A DNA stretch of 64,000 bases, from assembly GCA_037957365.1 (NCBI GenBank), contig JARHVA010000001.1, positions 14,462,001 through 14,526,000 on the forward strand, written 5' to 3'. The notes under the pieces are model-generated. The model made no database searches. It saw only the letters and a program-made list of their open reading frames with translations, and was not told where the DNA came from. Every line of letters begins with the position of its first letter. The stretch's first letter is position 1. A program made the position numbers and the translations under genes. The DNA is from Torreya grandis. Its lineage: Eukaryota; Streptophyta; Pinopsida; Cupressales; Taxaceae. Positions 1-11,736 of the stretch are shown in pieces.

Positions 1-2480
1 GACAAAGGGCCAATCAGGGGTAAAATCTTTGTTTTGGCATATCTTTCACATCCAAACTCCATTTTGGTTCTCATTTGATTCATTGAAAATATATTACTTC
101 AGTGATCATATTTGCTTCAAATATTAGGGGCCCAAACTTAAAAATATTTTTTTCAAAATTTAGTTGGAGATCTGGGAACCCTCAAGGCTAGATATCTAGA
201 GCTTCTAGAAATATCTAGCCTAACCCCATGGGTGCATTAGATGTGCGTGTGTACCAAGGTTATTTGGATAGACCTCATGGATGTGCCAGGCGTGCACATG
301 GGATATTTCCATCTAGGTGGACCTCATCGATGTGTCAAACATGCACACACATCAAGGCTATTTGACAAACCTCATGGATGCATGGAAAAATTTAGCTTCT
401 CATTTTGGCCATAACTTTTATGTCTAGACTTCATTTTGACTCTCATTTGAAGCACCAGAAAGGTATTCAAATGATCTATCAATGATGTAATTTTTTCTAG
501 AAAATAAAGAGGAAGAAATGTTGTTCTTACGGTACATCACAAGTTATCCAATTATATTTGAGTGTTAGAAAGTTATTAAAACAAGAGATCTAATTATATG
601 AATCATTTTATCTTTAGAGACCTTTTGATGGATTCAATTCTTATATTTTTGCCAAATCATGCTTTGTAGAACCCAATTTCATATATTAGGGTGTGGCACA
701 TACTACTTCTAGACTCAACACCCAATGAACAAGGCTCGATGGGCCTACTTGGTGATTTATTTGAGTCATTATTGAAAAATAAATTTAAAATAGAATAAGA
801 CAAAAAAAAGAATATCGAAGGTCAAAGTGAGAATATGAAGGATCATTTCATTCTCCTATGTGTTATAAATATAAGAAATGATAATTGTAAAAGGGTTCTT
901 CTTTATTTTAATCTCTTGGGGAAAAGTTTCCTACAAATTTATGTATGGGCTATGTAATTTTCCATATTTAAGAAATGGAATGCAAGCAATCAAGTGATAT
1001 TAATCTTTGCCTTTATGGGTTTTGATGTTCTTTTTTTATGAATTATGTATTCCCAATTGTAGATAAAGAATCTATTAATATGCTGACCTTTCTTGTTTAT
1101 GTGCAACTCACAGTGTTTATAGAATTTATGTTGTAAGCCTCATATATGGACTTTGTACCAAGTGTTCCCAATTTGAGTTGTGAGGATACTTTGTGCTTCC
1201 AAGTAAGCCTTTCGATCCCATTACATATGTTGATCATATGCTTGTTTTTATTGGAGAGGAAGAATTTTCAGCCCTTTCATTTACTTTCCATTTATTCTAG
1301 TGGTTCTCTGCATTCATCTAGTTGTGGCTTTCTCACCTCCATCCTCCTCTCTCCTTCCACCATTTCCAAATTTTGTTTCTTTTTAGTGATTTCCAGTTAA
1401 AATTACACAAAAACCCAAAAAATACACATATCCTATGAGGGATATGCCCCTCTCAAATGTAAATTAGCCCTCTCAATGGTGATTTATCCAATTCTTAGAA
1501 AATTTGTGTCATTTCTCATCAGTCGAGTCATAAAACCAAGAAATATAAAAGTGACATAAATTTCCACAAACTCTTAGGAGGGTTTGTTAAAGGAGAAAAG
1601 GATAAAACCCTTTGTAAGGTTTTGAATGCCAATGACATGGATGCCTAAATGATCCCCTTGGTGTTGAAATTAGATAATGAGGGTCTCCTCTGAGGGGATG
1701 CAACCAACAAAGTAAGCAATAAAAGAATAATTTTCATACCATTTTCAAACACTGTGGCATCAGGGTTTAATCATACCTCAGGTTGAGATGGAGAGTCAAA
1801 AGTTTTACTTTGTTGTATATTTTTGGCACAAGTTTCCTAGCTTATTTGGGCACCATCCTTCATGCTACTTGAAACAACAGTTGCAACAAAGAGGAAGGAG
1901 GTCATCGTCTATAAAATGACTACCCAAAGGGTAGTGTGTCGAGCACAATAAATGCATGATTAGCTTTAAGATTCTCATAGACACAATATGGAATATAGGG
2001 AAGGCAATAAATTTGAAAAAATAAGGATGACATAAAAACCCTTAATAACTAGTATAGCAAGTTGCCTCTTCTCACATATACCTAATTTAAGTGGTTTTAT
2101 TAAGGCTTATGGTAGTTTTTTAATGTTCATTTAGAATATTGGGCATTTTTTAGTAAATTTTAAGACTATAGTTGAAGAATGAGCTAAAAATTAGCATCAA
2201 TTTTGAAGTAGAGGACGTTGATGGGGAGGGCTTATTTAATTATGGGACAAAGGCCTTTCAATGATATTGTCAAAATTAAATATGGTGATTTTTTTTTAGG
2301 TTTGCTTGAACTACCAGGTTATGTTTTCCCAACATTTGAGACCTGAGAGGTAAGCTTCCACTCAAGTGTGACTCATTTAGATCATTTGATTCATTTTTGC
2401 CAAAATAATTTGGGAACACAATAAGATCTTTGTGAATGTTATGTATTTCTCCATCAAATAAATTATGTTTGTGTCTTACA
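1..2480. other. Noncoding region at window start
   Basis: AT-rich with no supported gene. Around 210-380 a CTCATGGATGTG..TGCACA phrase is repeated three times in worn form. The plus-strand frame 1146-1400 has no recognisable domain. Confidence 0.5.
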
Positions 2481-2785
2481 TGTAACAATAATTTAGGAAC
2501 ATAGGATCTATAACAGTCGGGATAGTGCCTAATTTGAGATACATTAGACCGCCATAGCACTTGGAGAGAGTATGTAGATATTGGTGGGGATTCAAACCAA
2601 GGTCCAACAAACCGCCCAAAATTGCTAGTGTTTGTGGTCATGGGGGCAAATTTGCCTTTCTTCCAATCCCCAAATAAATAGAAATTACATTATTGTTAAG
2701 AATATAATGGCTATTATTAGTGTTACTAAGAATGAGAATTGAAAAAGCTTTGAAATATTTATATCCATATTTATTTGCAAATGTC
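2480..2785 (-). repeat. Dispersed SINE-like repeat, copy A
   Basis: Matches 3640-3905 over about 270 bases (shared CCATAGCACTTGGAGAGAGT, GGATTCAAAC, AATGAGAATTG). On the minus strand GGTTTGAATCCCCACC fits a polymerase III B box, so a tRNA-derived origin is possible. No target duplication was found. Confidence 0.65.
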
Positions 2786-3000
2786 ATCATGCATCATCGA
2801 TTAAATGATATAGGAGGCATCTTTCATTGAAGAAGACTTTTCCATTTTTTGTCTAATTGGTTTTAGAATTGTCTAATAAGTTTTATATAGTTAATGCATT
2901 CAAATTATCATCTAATTAGTTTTAGACTTGTATAAATTGACATACAGTTCATTCTCTATGTTTTTAAAGGAATCATTGGATATCTTATACATTTTTTCAT

Positions 3001-3360
3001 TTATATTATATATAATAATAATGTTAATATATTATATATTAATAGTATTATTGATATTATATACAGTATAATATTATATTAACATCATATTTTATATATA
3101 TGAATGTATGTATATATGTATATATATTAAGATTATCGAAATGAATATTAGATTATTGTTGTTTAACATTTCATGCATAATAGGTGAGATGGGGTCAGGA
3201 GTCATGGGTTTCATGTGAGGTATGACTGTAAATATAATATCAATAATACTATTAATATATAATATATTTATATTATAATTATATTATATATAATAATAAT
3301 GTTAATATATTATATATTAATAGTATTATTGATATTATATATAGTATAATATTATATTAA

Positions 3361-3409
<49 letters not shown>

Positions 3410-3536
3410 TGTATGTATATATATTAAGATTATCAAAATGAATATTAGATTATTGTTGTTTAACTTTTCATGCACAAAAGGTGAGATGGGGTCAGGAGTC
3501 ATGGGTTTCAAGTGAGGTATGAGACTGTAAAATTTA
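3001..3536 (+). repeat. AT-rich tandem duplication, unit about 278 bp
   Basis: 3001-3231 and about 3279-3536 repeat the same AT-rich segment followed by ATTAGATTATTGTTGTTTAA and GGTGAGATGGGGTCAGGAGT. The second copy contains an expanded TA run. The offset is 278 bases, measured at AATAATGTTAATA. Confidence 0.85.
3366..3406. repeat. (TA)n microsatellite
   Basis: About 20 uninterrupted TA units inside the second copy of the AT-rich duplication; the first copy lacks the expansion. Confidence 0.95.
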
Positions 3537-3639
3537 CTCTTTTACTTTATAAAATCTTGTTTTACCAAAATATAAAATTACATCTCTTTTGGCATAACTT
3601 ACACTCTTTGGTATAATAGTTACAGCCTCCACAAAGGAA

Positions 3640-3905
3640 GATATAACAGTTAGAGTGGTGCCTAACTTGAGATATATTAGACCACCATAGCACTTGGAGA
3701 GAGTATGCAGAGACTAGTAGGGATTCAAACGTAGGTCTAGAAAACCACCCATAATTGGCAGCGCTTGTAGTTTGGTTGATAGTTTTACCTTTCATCTATT
3801 TACTAAATAAAGATAAATAAACACTATTATTATGAATACAATCATTGTTGTAAGTGTTACAGAAAATGAGAATGGAAAAGGCTTATAAATATTTGTATCC
3901 ATATC
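3640..3905 (-). repeat. Dispersed SINE-like repeat, copy B
   Basis: Second copy of the repeat at 2480-2785, about 1.15 kb away and in the same orientation. The B-box-like stretch is here ACGTTTGAATCCC. The AT-rich tandem duplication lies between the two copies. Confidence 0.65.
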
Positions 3906-4149
3906 AATTTGGTTACATCAATCGAGTAGATTTAGGTACTCTATTATCATGAGAATATTCTCACATGGCACCCCTCAGATATGGGGCCTAACTCTTTTGG
4001 ACTCTTACTTTGTTGGAACCAAAGTTGGACATTTTGCCTCAAGTAAATCTAGATTTAGTTTTTAAAATATATTAAATATTATCTCGTTAATGGTATTAAA
4101 TTAAATAAATTTTTGAGGAAACTTTTAATTGACAACCACCCAATAACAT

Positions 4150-4560
4150 TAACATAAACTTACTTTTGATGGTACTTCAAAAGGAACCCCAGACATGTAT
4201 GTTTGGGTTGCATTCTAAAGGTCATATATGGTGGATTCAAATCCTTTCCGTACAAGCTCCACAAAGAAACAAGGCAAAGTTCCAAGCCTTAATTCTAGGG
4301 CTTCAGCTTGCAAGGCGATTAAACATTGCAAAACTAGCCATTGAATAAGACTCATAGCTTGTTATCACAAAAGACTAAATTTCTAGTTGAAATTAGAAAT
4401 CCCCTTTCAACCAATCAAGAAGCTAATCCTTAGCTTTGATCAAAATATTTTTCTTATTCCTTTTGGAGAGGCAAATAAAGGGGAAACCATCCAACAAACA
4501 TTAGTGCCAACCTTAGAATTTTTAGTTCTATTAAGAGTCTTCTTATTTTGTATTTTGTAA
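4150..4560 (+). pseudogene. RNase H (RVT_3-type) relic
   Basis: LTFDGTSKG-like sequence in one frame at about 4158, then in another frame KAKFQALILGLQLARRLNIA and KLAIE, continuing LALIKIF near 4432. This matches the FDG, E-ALI-GL-A and LALIK parts of a plant RNase H. The usual EAEF/NEAEY residue reads KAKF, so a catalytic Glu is gone. Probably the tail of a dead retroelement with no RT nearby. Confidence 0.65.
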
Positions 4561-5280
4561 GTCTTGACCTCATTGTCCATCATGATCTTCCCTTAGAATC
4601 TCTACATAATAATTAAAATTCACCCCTCCATATTATTTTGATTATAAAAGGGTTAATTAGCTAAATGTGCCACATTTGCTCTTTCAAGTGGCCAATTATG
4701 GATATCAAGACATATAGCTAACATAATTTATAGAAACCATATAGGATTGGCCCACTCGATCGACCTTCTTTTTAGTGAAGGCTTATTAGCTCCATTGTGA
4801 AGAGTGTCGTGCTAATAACATGAAGGTTACAAGTTAGAGATCTGCATGGGCTGGTTATAGAACTTGTATTTGTTGCAACAAGATATGGTTTATTGCAATT
4901 GAGTTAGTGGTGGAAAAGAGATTAAAATTGTACATGAAAATGTCCCCAAAAATATAATGTAAGATTGAATGACATAAAATTGGTTCCTGTTGGAGGCATC
5001 GAGAATGATTAGGACACTAAGCTATTTAAAAAATATGAAGTATGGAGACTCATTGATGGCAAAAAATCATGATAAAGGAAAAGCTAAGCACAAGTAAGAA
5101 TACATGGATGAAGCAAAACAAAAAGTGGATGAGTAATTGGGACATCAACATGCAAGAGTGTACAAATGCTAATGAGGAAATAAATATGTGTGAGAGATAA
5201 ATTCACAACATCCATGTGGACAATGCAATTAGGAAGGAAGAAAACATACTATATCAAAGAGTTTAATCTCGCATGGGACC
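4561..5280. other. No feature seen before Gypsy-1
   Basis: AT-rich, no open frame of note, no repeat recognised. It ends with the left target-duplication copy GGACC. Confidence 0.5.
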
Positions 5281-7930
5281 TGTTGGGGTTCTAGATTTGC
5301 ACCCTCGCTGAGGAGGGGATTGTTCAAATCTTCCTACTCAAATCTAATCCAACATGGGGCTAATCTAGGCTGTGGGTATCCTAATAATGGATCGGACCTC
5401 TGGAGAAGGCCAGATTCTTTATCGATATATCACCTACACTAAACCTAAACACTTGCTTGGAAAAGGATGAGATATTTGATAAAACTTATAAAAGCATGTA
5501 AAAAGTGGTGATGCACCAATTATTTGATCACTCCGACTCACAAAAAACACACTATGAGACACTTTTTAAGACCAAAGAACATCAATCTCACATAAATACT
5601 TCAAAACAAGGCATTAATCAATTACCAAATTAGTAAGAGAGGGCAGATATCCACTTTCAAACTAGACAATAAATTGTAGATTGCACTTGTAATGACCTAT
5701 GAGAACTATTAAGCACATCCTGAAGGTGAGAAACTCAGACATAAGCAAGGAACATACATTCACTTAACAATAGTGCATGAATTCATAGAACACACTTCAA
5801 TATGGCTTAGAAAAGGATGGATTTCAATCTTTATTATATCAAAGAGGCGTCACAGTAAAAATTTTGGTAGAGTCTAGTCATTCCAAAAAGAGGGATAGAT
5901 GATAATAACAAGGCTTAGAAGCCTATATTTATAGCAAAGAGAAAGATAGAGAGAGTTGTACATTGCAAAAATTCCAACCACTTTTAATGGATTAGTACTC
6001 TCGAGGATGCTGACTCATGATCTTATCAATAAGGAACAAATTTTGTAAAAGAAATAAATGTCCAATTCCCTTATCCAAACACCATATTTCTTCTTGGAAC
6101 TCCATGATATCATCTACTTGATCTGATGACAAGGATCATGTCTTAATTGACTAAAAAGTGTCACATCTTCATTAAGTATCCAACTATATCTGTATTAAGC
6201 TCCATTGATGATGATTAGTCTCTAAAATGTATCCCTAGTTCACCTTTGAGCTTGACTCCTTGTCATTTGCTTTGCCTGGGTCCAAAATAACCTCTTTGAC
6301 TTTTATCAAAAATATCCCAAGTTTGCCTTTATTTATTTATTATTGCCAACTTGGACCATCTATATTGTGCCCAACCATCTTTATGTTCATTGTCTATATA
6401 GATACGTTGACTTATTGACTCTGCGTAGCTCTATTGATCTATCTATGCATAGATGCTTGTAAGCCATCGATATAATACCAACTGAATGCGCTTGTGCCAC
6501 TTATCCTCAACTGATTAGTTTCTTGAAATCATTAATCTCTTTGACTCATGCTCATCATCCAATCTTTATGAGAGATTAAATGCGAGCCCTCATATTTCCT
6601 TGGTCCCACCTTCCTCTCAGTTCTTGTGCTTCATTAGATCATGATGTACGATCTCATGCACATCATTGATTTAGATAAGACCCATCCTTTTATCAGTGAA
6701 TGTGCATAATTGGATCTCAGTTTGATGATCCATACTTTTGAATCATGTCCAACTTGTATATCTTTAAAGGCTTTAACCTAGAGACCTTTTGACCTGGTTG
6801 ACTCCAGTGTGGATCATTGATTTAGTTGTGTCAGTATGAGTGCTCCCACAGATCGTTAGATCTTGACGAAATTCAAACCTTTTAAGGATATTTTGAACTT
6901 AAATGGTTACTCGCCATGGTCATAATTTGACAACTGCATGAACGTCTTATTGATGTCTTGACTTGATACGTGTCATCATATTTTTGCTTGGGTTGAACAT
7001 GGATCATCAATCTCAAACCCATTTGAACACTAATGGATATTTATTATAGTATAAACTTTAACATCTATGTGAATGTATTTAACGTCCATATGACCATCAA
7101 TGCATATTTGAAAAACAATAGTCATCTTCTCTATTTAAATTTGACACTTGTGGGGTCGTCCTGGACTTTTGTTTGGGGCACCCTGTTTGAAATAATCTTT
7201 TGGAAACCTTGAACTGGACCATTTTCCTAAGAAATGACCCTTTAGAAAAATTGCATAGGGCACCTTTCTCTTGAAGAATTATCCTTCGAGAAAATGTTTT
7301 AGCCACTTTGATTGAAAAGGATATCTTTTAAAAAATTTATTTAGGACACTTTGCTTGAAGGCCTACCCTTCGGTAACTTTGTCTAGGATCATTCTCCGAA
7401 AATTGACTTTTCAGGACTTTTGAAAATAAACCATTTTTTTTAAGAATGACCCTTTATAACTTCTGTATGGTTCACTTTCTTTGAAAAAGACCCTTCATAA
7501 AAATTGTATAAGACCATTTCATTGAAGAATCATCCTTCGGAAAAATTGTTCAGACAATTTTCCTAAAAGAAATAGGTCTTTGTCTTTTGCTTCAGACATT
7601 TTGTTCGAAAGGATATATATGCCTTTGAAAACTTTATCTTAGATAATTTGTCCAAAATAAATCAACATTTAGCCAAAAAAGGGTCTTGAAACAAATCAAC
7701 TTAGCAAAACGTCTGAAAGAATTAAAACTTAGTCAAATAAAAGGTCTGAAAGAATTTAAGTAAAGACAGTCTAGAAAGGATTTTTATTTTGATTTTACTT
7801 GAATCATAATTGAAATGTTACTTGATCCTTGAAGGTTCAAACACAATGAAAAACTGTTCGGATCCCTGCTCCTTCCACTAAACTTTTGGACTAGGCAAAT
7901 TTTTGGTATGTAGACAAAATTTGGTCAACA
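5281..7930 (-). repeat. Gypsy-1 3' LTR
   Basis: This is 2650 bases, TG...CA ended, aligning along its whole length with 14396-17073. It lies after integrase in the direction of transcription and so is the 3' LTR. Between about 7100 and 7780 it contains a run of degenerate repeats around ACCCTTCGGAAAA and GGACCATTTT phrases, present also in the other LTR. The bases directly preceding the LTR on the minus strand (GCCAAAGA) form only a short purine tract. Confidence 0.93.
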
Positions 7931-8257
7931 TCTTTGGCGACTTGGTTGGGCAGCATGCCTACTATGATTAAGAACTCGGACCATGTACATGATGCTGACT
8001 CATAATAGATAATACATGGACCATTTATATGACTGTAAGACAACCTCTTGACTTGCAAAGACAAAAGGATTCCAACAATAGGGAAATAAAACAAACTGAA
8101 AGGGAAACTGACCTAAAAAATAAAGGCAACTAAACTACTGAACAATTGTGCAAATCGAAGCACTTATTTGGGACAAAATAAAAAGAAAACTAATGTGTTT
8201 ATAAAACACTTAGAGAAAAATGGGAACAACTAACTATGTACAGGGGACTTAGCTTCC

Positions 8258-9255
8258 TTAATAGAATGTATTGAGATGTATCCCATTGACTAGGATAGGA
8301 AGCTCTTCACCATTCATCCTTGTAAGCTGGAAAGCATTGTGGGACTTGTAGTTGGAGACTGTATATGGACCTCTCCATAGAGAATCAAATTTTGTGTGTT
8401 TTCCTAGCTTGGCTCTGTCCTCATCCCACTTGAGGACCAAATCTCCTTCTTGGAAAGCTTTTGAACTAGCTCCTTTATCAAAAGATCTCTTTGTCATTGC
8501 TTGATGGGCTTCCATAGCCAACATGGCCTGATGCCTTGTCTCCTCTAGCTCCATGAGGTCAGCATATATTATTTCAATTGCTCATTTTCCAAAAGTTTAT
8601 GCTGATGCATTAATTCTAAAGCAAGAAATTCAAGAGAAATAAACATTCTTGCTTTATTACCATATACTAGTTTGTATGGAGAATTGGCAATTGACCTCTT
8701 ATAGGTGATTCTATCAGCCCACAAAACTAAATTCACTTTTAGATGCCATGATCTCTGGTTGTCTTCTACAGTCCTCCTAATGATCTTCAATAAATTTTTG
8801 TTAGTGGATTTAGCAAGGTCAGTGCCTTGTGGATAATAGTTTGATAAGGTACTACGGAAAACACTATGTTGAACTATCCACTGGCTGATCTTAGATTCTA
8901 TAAAAGCCACAACATTATAAAAAAGTATAGTTGAAGAGACCCCAAATATGGTAAGCAAACCTTCATATAAGTCCAAAACATTTATTTTATTGGCTTCTTT
9001 TAATGCTACTACCTCTGTCCAACTGGTAAAATAATCAATGGCAATTAGGATCCACTTGTGTCCTGAGATTGAAGAAGGGTTGATAACACCAATAAATTTC
9101 AATCCCCATTGGACAAAGGGTTGATTAACTAAAATTGGTTGGAAAGGTGAGGCTGTAAGCCTCACTTTTCTAACAAACATGGCACATTGTCTACAATTCC
9201 TAATCCATGCATGGCAATCACCAAATAAACTTGGCCAGTAATACGCACCTCTCAT
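8258..9255 (-). pseudogene. Gypsy-1 integrase relic
   Basis: Two pieces. 9255-8569 carries the end of the HHCC zinc domain (CHAWIRNCRQCAMF) and the catalytic core (KWILIAIDYFTSWTEVVALK). 8554-8258 carries the C-terminal part (FQEGDLVLKWDEDRAKLGKH, LWRGPYTVSNY, NGIHLNTFY). Of the D-D-E triad only the first Asp (AIDYF) remains. The position of the second reads ILFYNVVAF where related elements have a D-N pair, and the third reads AKSTNK where they have AESTNK. A frameshift lies between the pieces. Inference: integration-incompetent. Confidence 0.93.
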
Positions 9256-9519
9256 GATCTTATGGGTTGTAATCCTGGCTGAATAATGTCCTCCACCATG
9301 TCCATCATGGAACTGCTCAAGTAACCTTCATGTCTGCCCTGGTTCTATGTATCTCAGTAGTATACCATTGATATTCTTTTTAAATAATACATTATCAACA
9401 AGGATAAAAGGTATAGACTGCAATCTAAAATATCTCCTCTTTAGAGGAGTGAGCTGAGGAGGATAAACACCATATTTTAGATATCTTACCATATCTTAAA
9501 ACCAAATGGAAGATGAGGT

Positions 9520-9900
9520 CTAGTCACTTGAAATTTCTTCATCATTTGACACTATAACTTGTTTATTAGACTCCTGCATGTCTTGGGCTAGATGCTCACA
9601 AAGCCCTTTGCCTCTAACCAGCTTGGTGACCTTGATCTCAATGTCATATTCCATGACCTTGGTTATCCAATCAACTCTCTTGTCATTTATATCTTTATTT
9701 AGAAAAAAATCTTTGACACCTGGATGTGCAACCATCAAATGTATCTTATTGTTAGACAACAAGTACCTAAACTTTTTAAGAGGCCTTATGACTGAAAGAA
9801 CATGCTTCTCAACAAAAGAATACCTAGTTTATATTCTTCTAAGCCTTGACTGAAAAAGGCTATTGGCTACTCTAAAGACTCTTTACTTTGTTGCATGAGA
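9520..9900 (-). pseudogene. Gypsy-1 second RNase H relic (after RT)
   Basis: Fragments continuing from RT: an AFFSQGLEEYK-like piece near 9870 in another frame, then HLMVAHPGVKDFFLNKDIND, VDWITKVMEYDIEIKVTKLV and KGLCEHLAQDM. These match the end of the retroviral-type RNase H and connection in Gypsy pol. Catalytic residues are not all visible because of frameshifts. Confidence 0.8.
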
Positions 9901-9932
9901 ATACCTGAAAATATGTCATTGTTAGCATAGTT

Positions 9933-10996
9933 TTATAAGAAGAAATCTTTTGTAAAGTCAGGGTTTAGGAGTGTAGGAACACTGGATATAACTTTCTTGA
10001 TTTCTTCAAAACTTTTCACTCCTCTAGACCAACTGAAACTCTGACTTTTTTTTAACATGGCTATAAGTGGCTTAGCTAAAGTAGCAAAATTTAAAATGTA
10101 TCTCCTTATGAAATTTATCTTACCTAAAAAGCTTTGCAAGGCTTTTTTGTGCTTAGGCAATGAAAGTGCAAGAATTGATTCAATCCTGTCAGGGTCTAAG
10201 TTTGTACCATTATTTGAAATGACATGTCCAAAAAGCCTACCTTCATAAATAGAGAAAACACACTTTTTTGGATTCAAAGACACTCTAAATTCCATGTACC
10301 TTTCAAACACTTGTCTGAGATGAATCATGTGCTCATTTGTGCTATTAGAGAATATTGTTATGTCATCCAAATAAACAAGAATAAACTAGTTGAGGAGACC
10401 TTGGAATTCCATGTCCATAGCCTTCTGAAAAGTGGCTCCAATATTGGATAAACCAAGAGGCATCTTCTTGTATGTAAATATTCCCCACTTTGTGGTGAAG
10501 GTTGTTTTGAACTGGTCTTCTTTGACCAAAATTTGGTTATATCCACTATAGCCATCCAATAAAGAGAACCTTTCTAAACTAGCCACTAGATGTAAAATTT
10601 GTTCCATGATGGAAATAGATAGTGGTCTTTAAGAGAGGCCTTGTTCAAGTCACGAAAGTCAACACATAGCCTTATTTCACCATTCTTTTTCCATATTGGA
10701 ACAAGGTTTTCCACCCAAGTTGAGTGCTTAATTAGAAATATTATAGCTAACTCAATGAGCTTATACAACTCAGGTCTCATCAGAGGTTCAAGTTTTGGAT
10801 TAATTGGATTTTGTTTTTGTCTAATTGGCCTAGTCTCATCTTCTAACTCAATGGTATGTTGATCTACACTTGGATCAAAACCTTTAAGTTCATTGTACTT
10901 CCATGCAAAAACATCTGTAAATTTTGAACATAATTTAACAAAAGCTTCTTTCTCTCTAAAGATGTGCAAACTTTGCCCAGCTTTAAATCTTGTCAA
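9933..10996 (-). pseudogene. Gypsy-1 reverse transcriptase relic
   Basis: RT runs in three pieces: 10996-10586 (FTDVFAWKYNELKGFDPSV, ENLVPIWKKNGEIRLCVDFR), 10607-10386 (LLDGYSGYNQILVKEDQFK, KMPLGLSNIGATFQKAMD) and 10370-9933 (DDITIFSNSTNEHMIHLRQV, FLGKINFIRRYI). The YLDD active site is intact, read just upstream of the third piece. One frameshift near 10600 and one in-frame TAG just before YLDD break the frame. In the family this enzyme copies the RNA to DNA in the particle. Confidence 0.95.
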
Positions 10997-11232
10997 CTAC
11001 AATCTCTACAGTGTAGTGTTCTTTCTTGGTTGATAAATCAAACTTTTTTTCTTAATTCATCATCTCTGTTGAATATATTTTCCAGAGTGACTAGCCCTTA
11101 AGGCAATTTTTTTGTTGTCAATTGCACAATTTGGGCATTGTATTGTTGTAAATGTTTGTCTTGCTTCTTTGAGGAGAATTTAGCTTCCTCTTGTAAGAAT
11201 TTGACAGTGTAACTATCATCTTCAAATTCTTT

Positions 11233-11736
11233 CTAATTGTCATGGTTTTTTGGGATATAAGGTCTCACAACTACCTTGATATGTGACTGAACTTCTTCCC
11301 TTTTTATGTCATCTGGGATACTGAATTGTGACCCAATAGTAGCCAACCTATCTGCATGCTTGTTCTGATTTCTTGATATGGTTTGAATATTGAAAGCTTG
11401 AAAGTCTTCAACTAGGTCCCATACTTTATGCTTATAGGACCTAAGTAGTGGGTTCTTGCATATATTGAGCCCCCTTACTTGGTGAACTACTAGTTCACTA
11501 TCTCCAAAGACTTGTAAGGAATTAACCTTCATCTTTCTTGCTCATTGCAAACCATTCACTAGTGCTTCATATTCAGTAACATTATTGGAACAAACAAATT
11601 GAAACTTGAGAGAATAAAGATACCTTTGATTAGTTGGAGAAATTAGCATCATTCCAGCTCCAGTGCCATGTTTGTTCCTAGATCCATCAAAATATAGTTG
11701 CCACAGTCCATCACTAGGTTGCTCATCTTTCATCAA
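11233..11736 (-). pseudogene. Gypsy-1 extra RNase H domain upstream of RT
   Basis: Two adjoining open pieces (11736-11542 and 11532-11233) make an RNase H of the plant-type (RVT_3-like): WQLYFDGSRNKHGTGAGMML, then NNVTEYEALVNGLQ, a GDSELVVHQVRG segment and NKHADRLATIG. The D-E-D-D pattern (YFDGS, EYEAL, GDSE, HADRLA) is visible. A frameshift separates the halves. Its position between protease and RT differs from the canonical order, in which RNase H follows RT, and a second retroviral-type RNase H relic is indeed present after RT. Comparable dual-RNase H Gypsy elements are known in plants. Confidence 0.87.
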
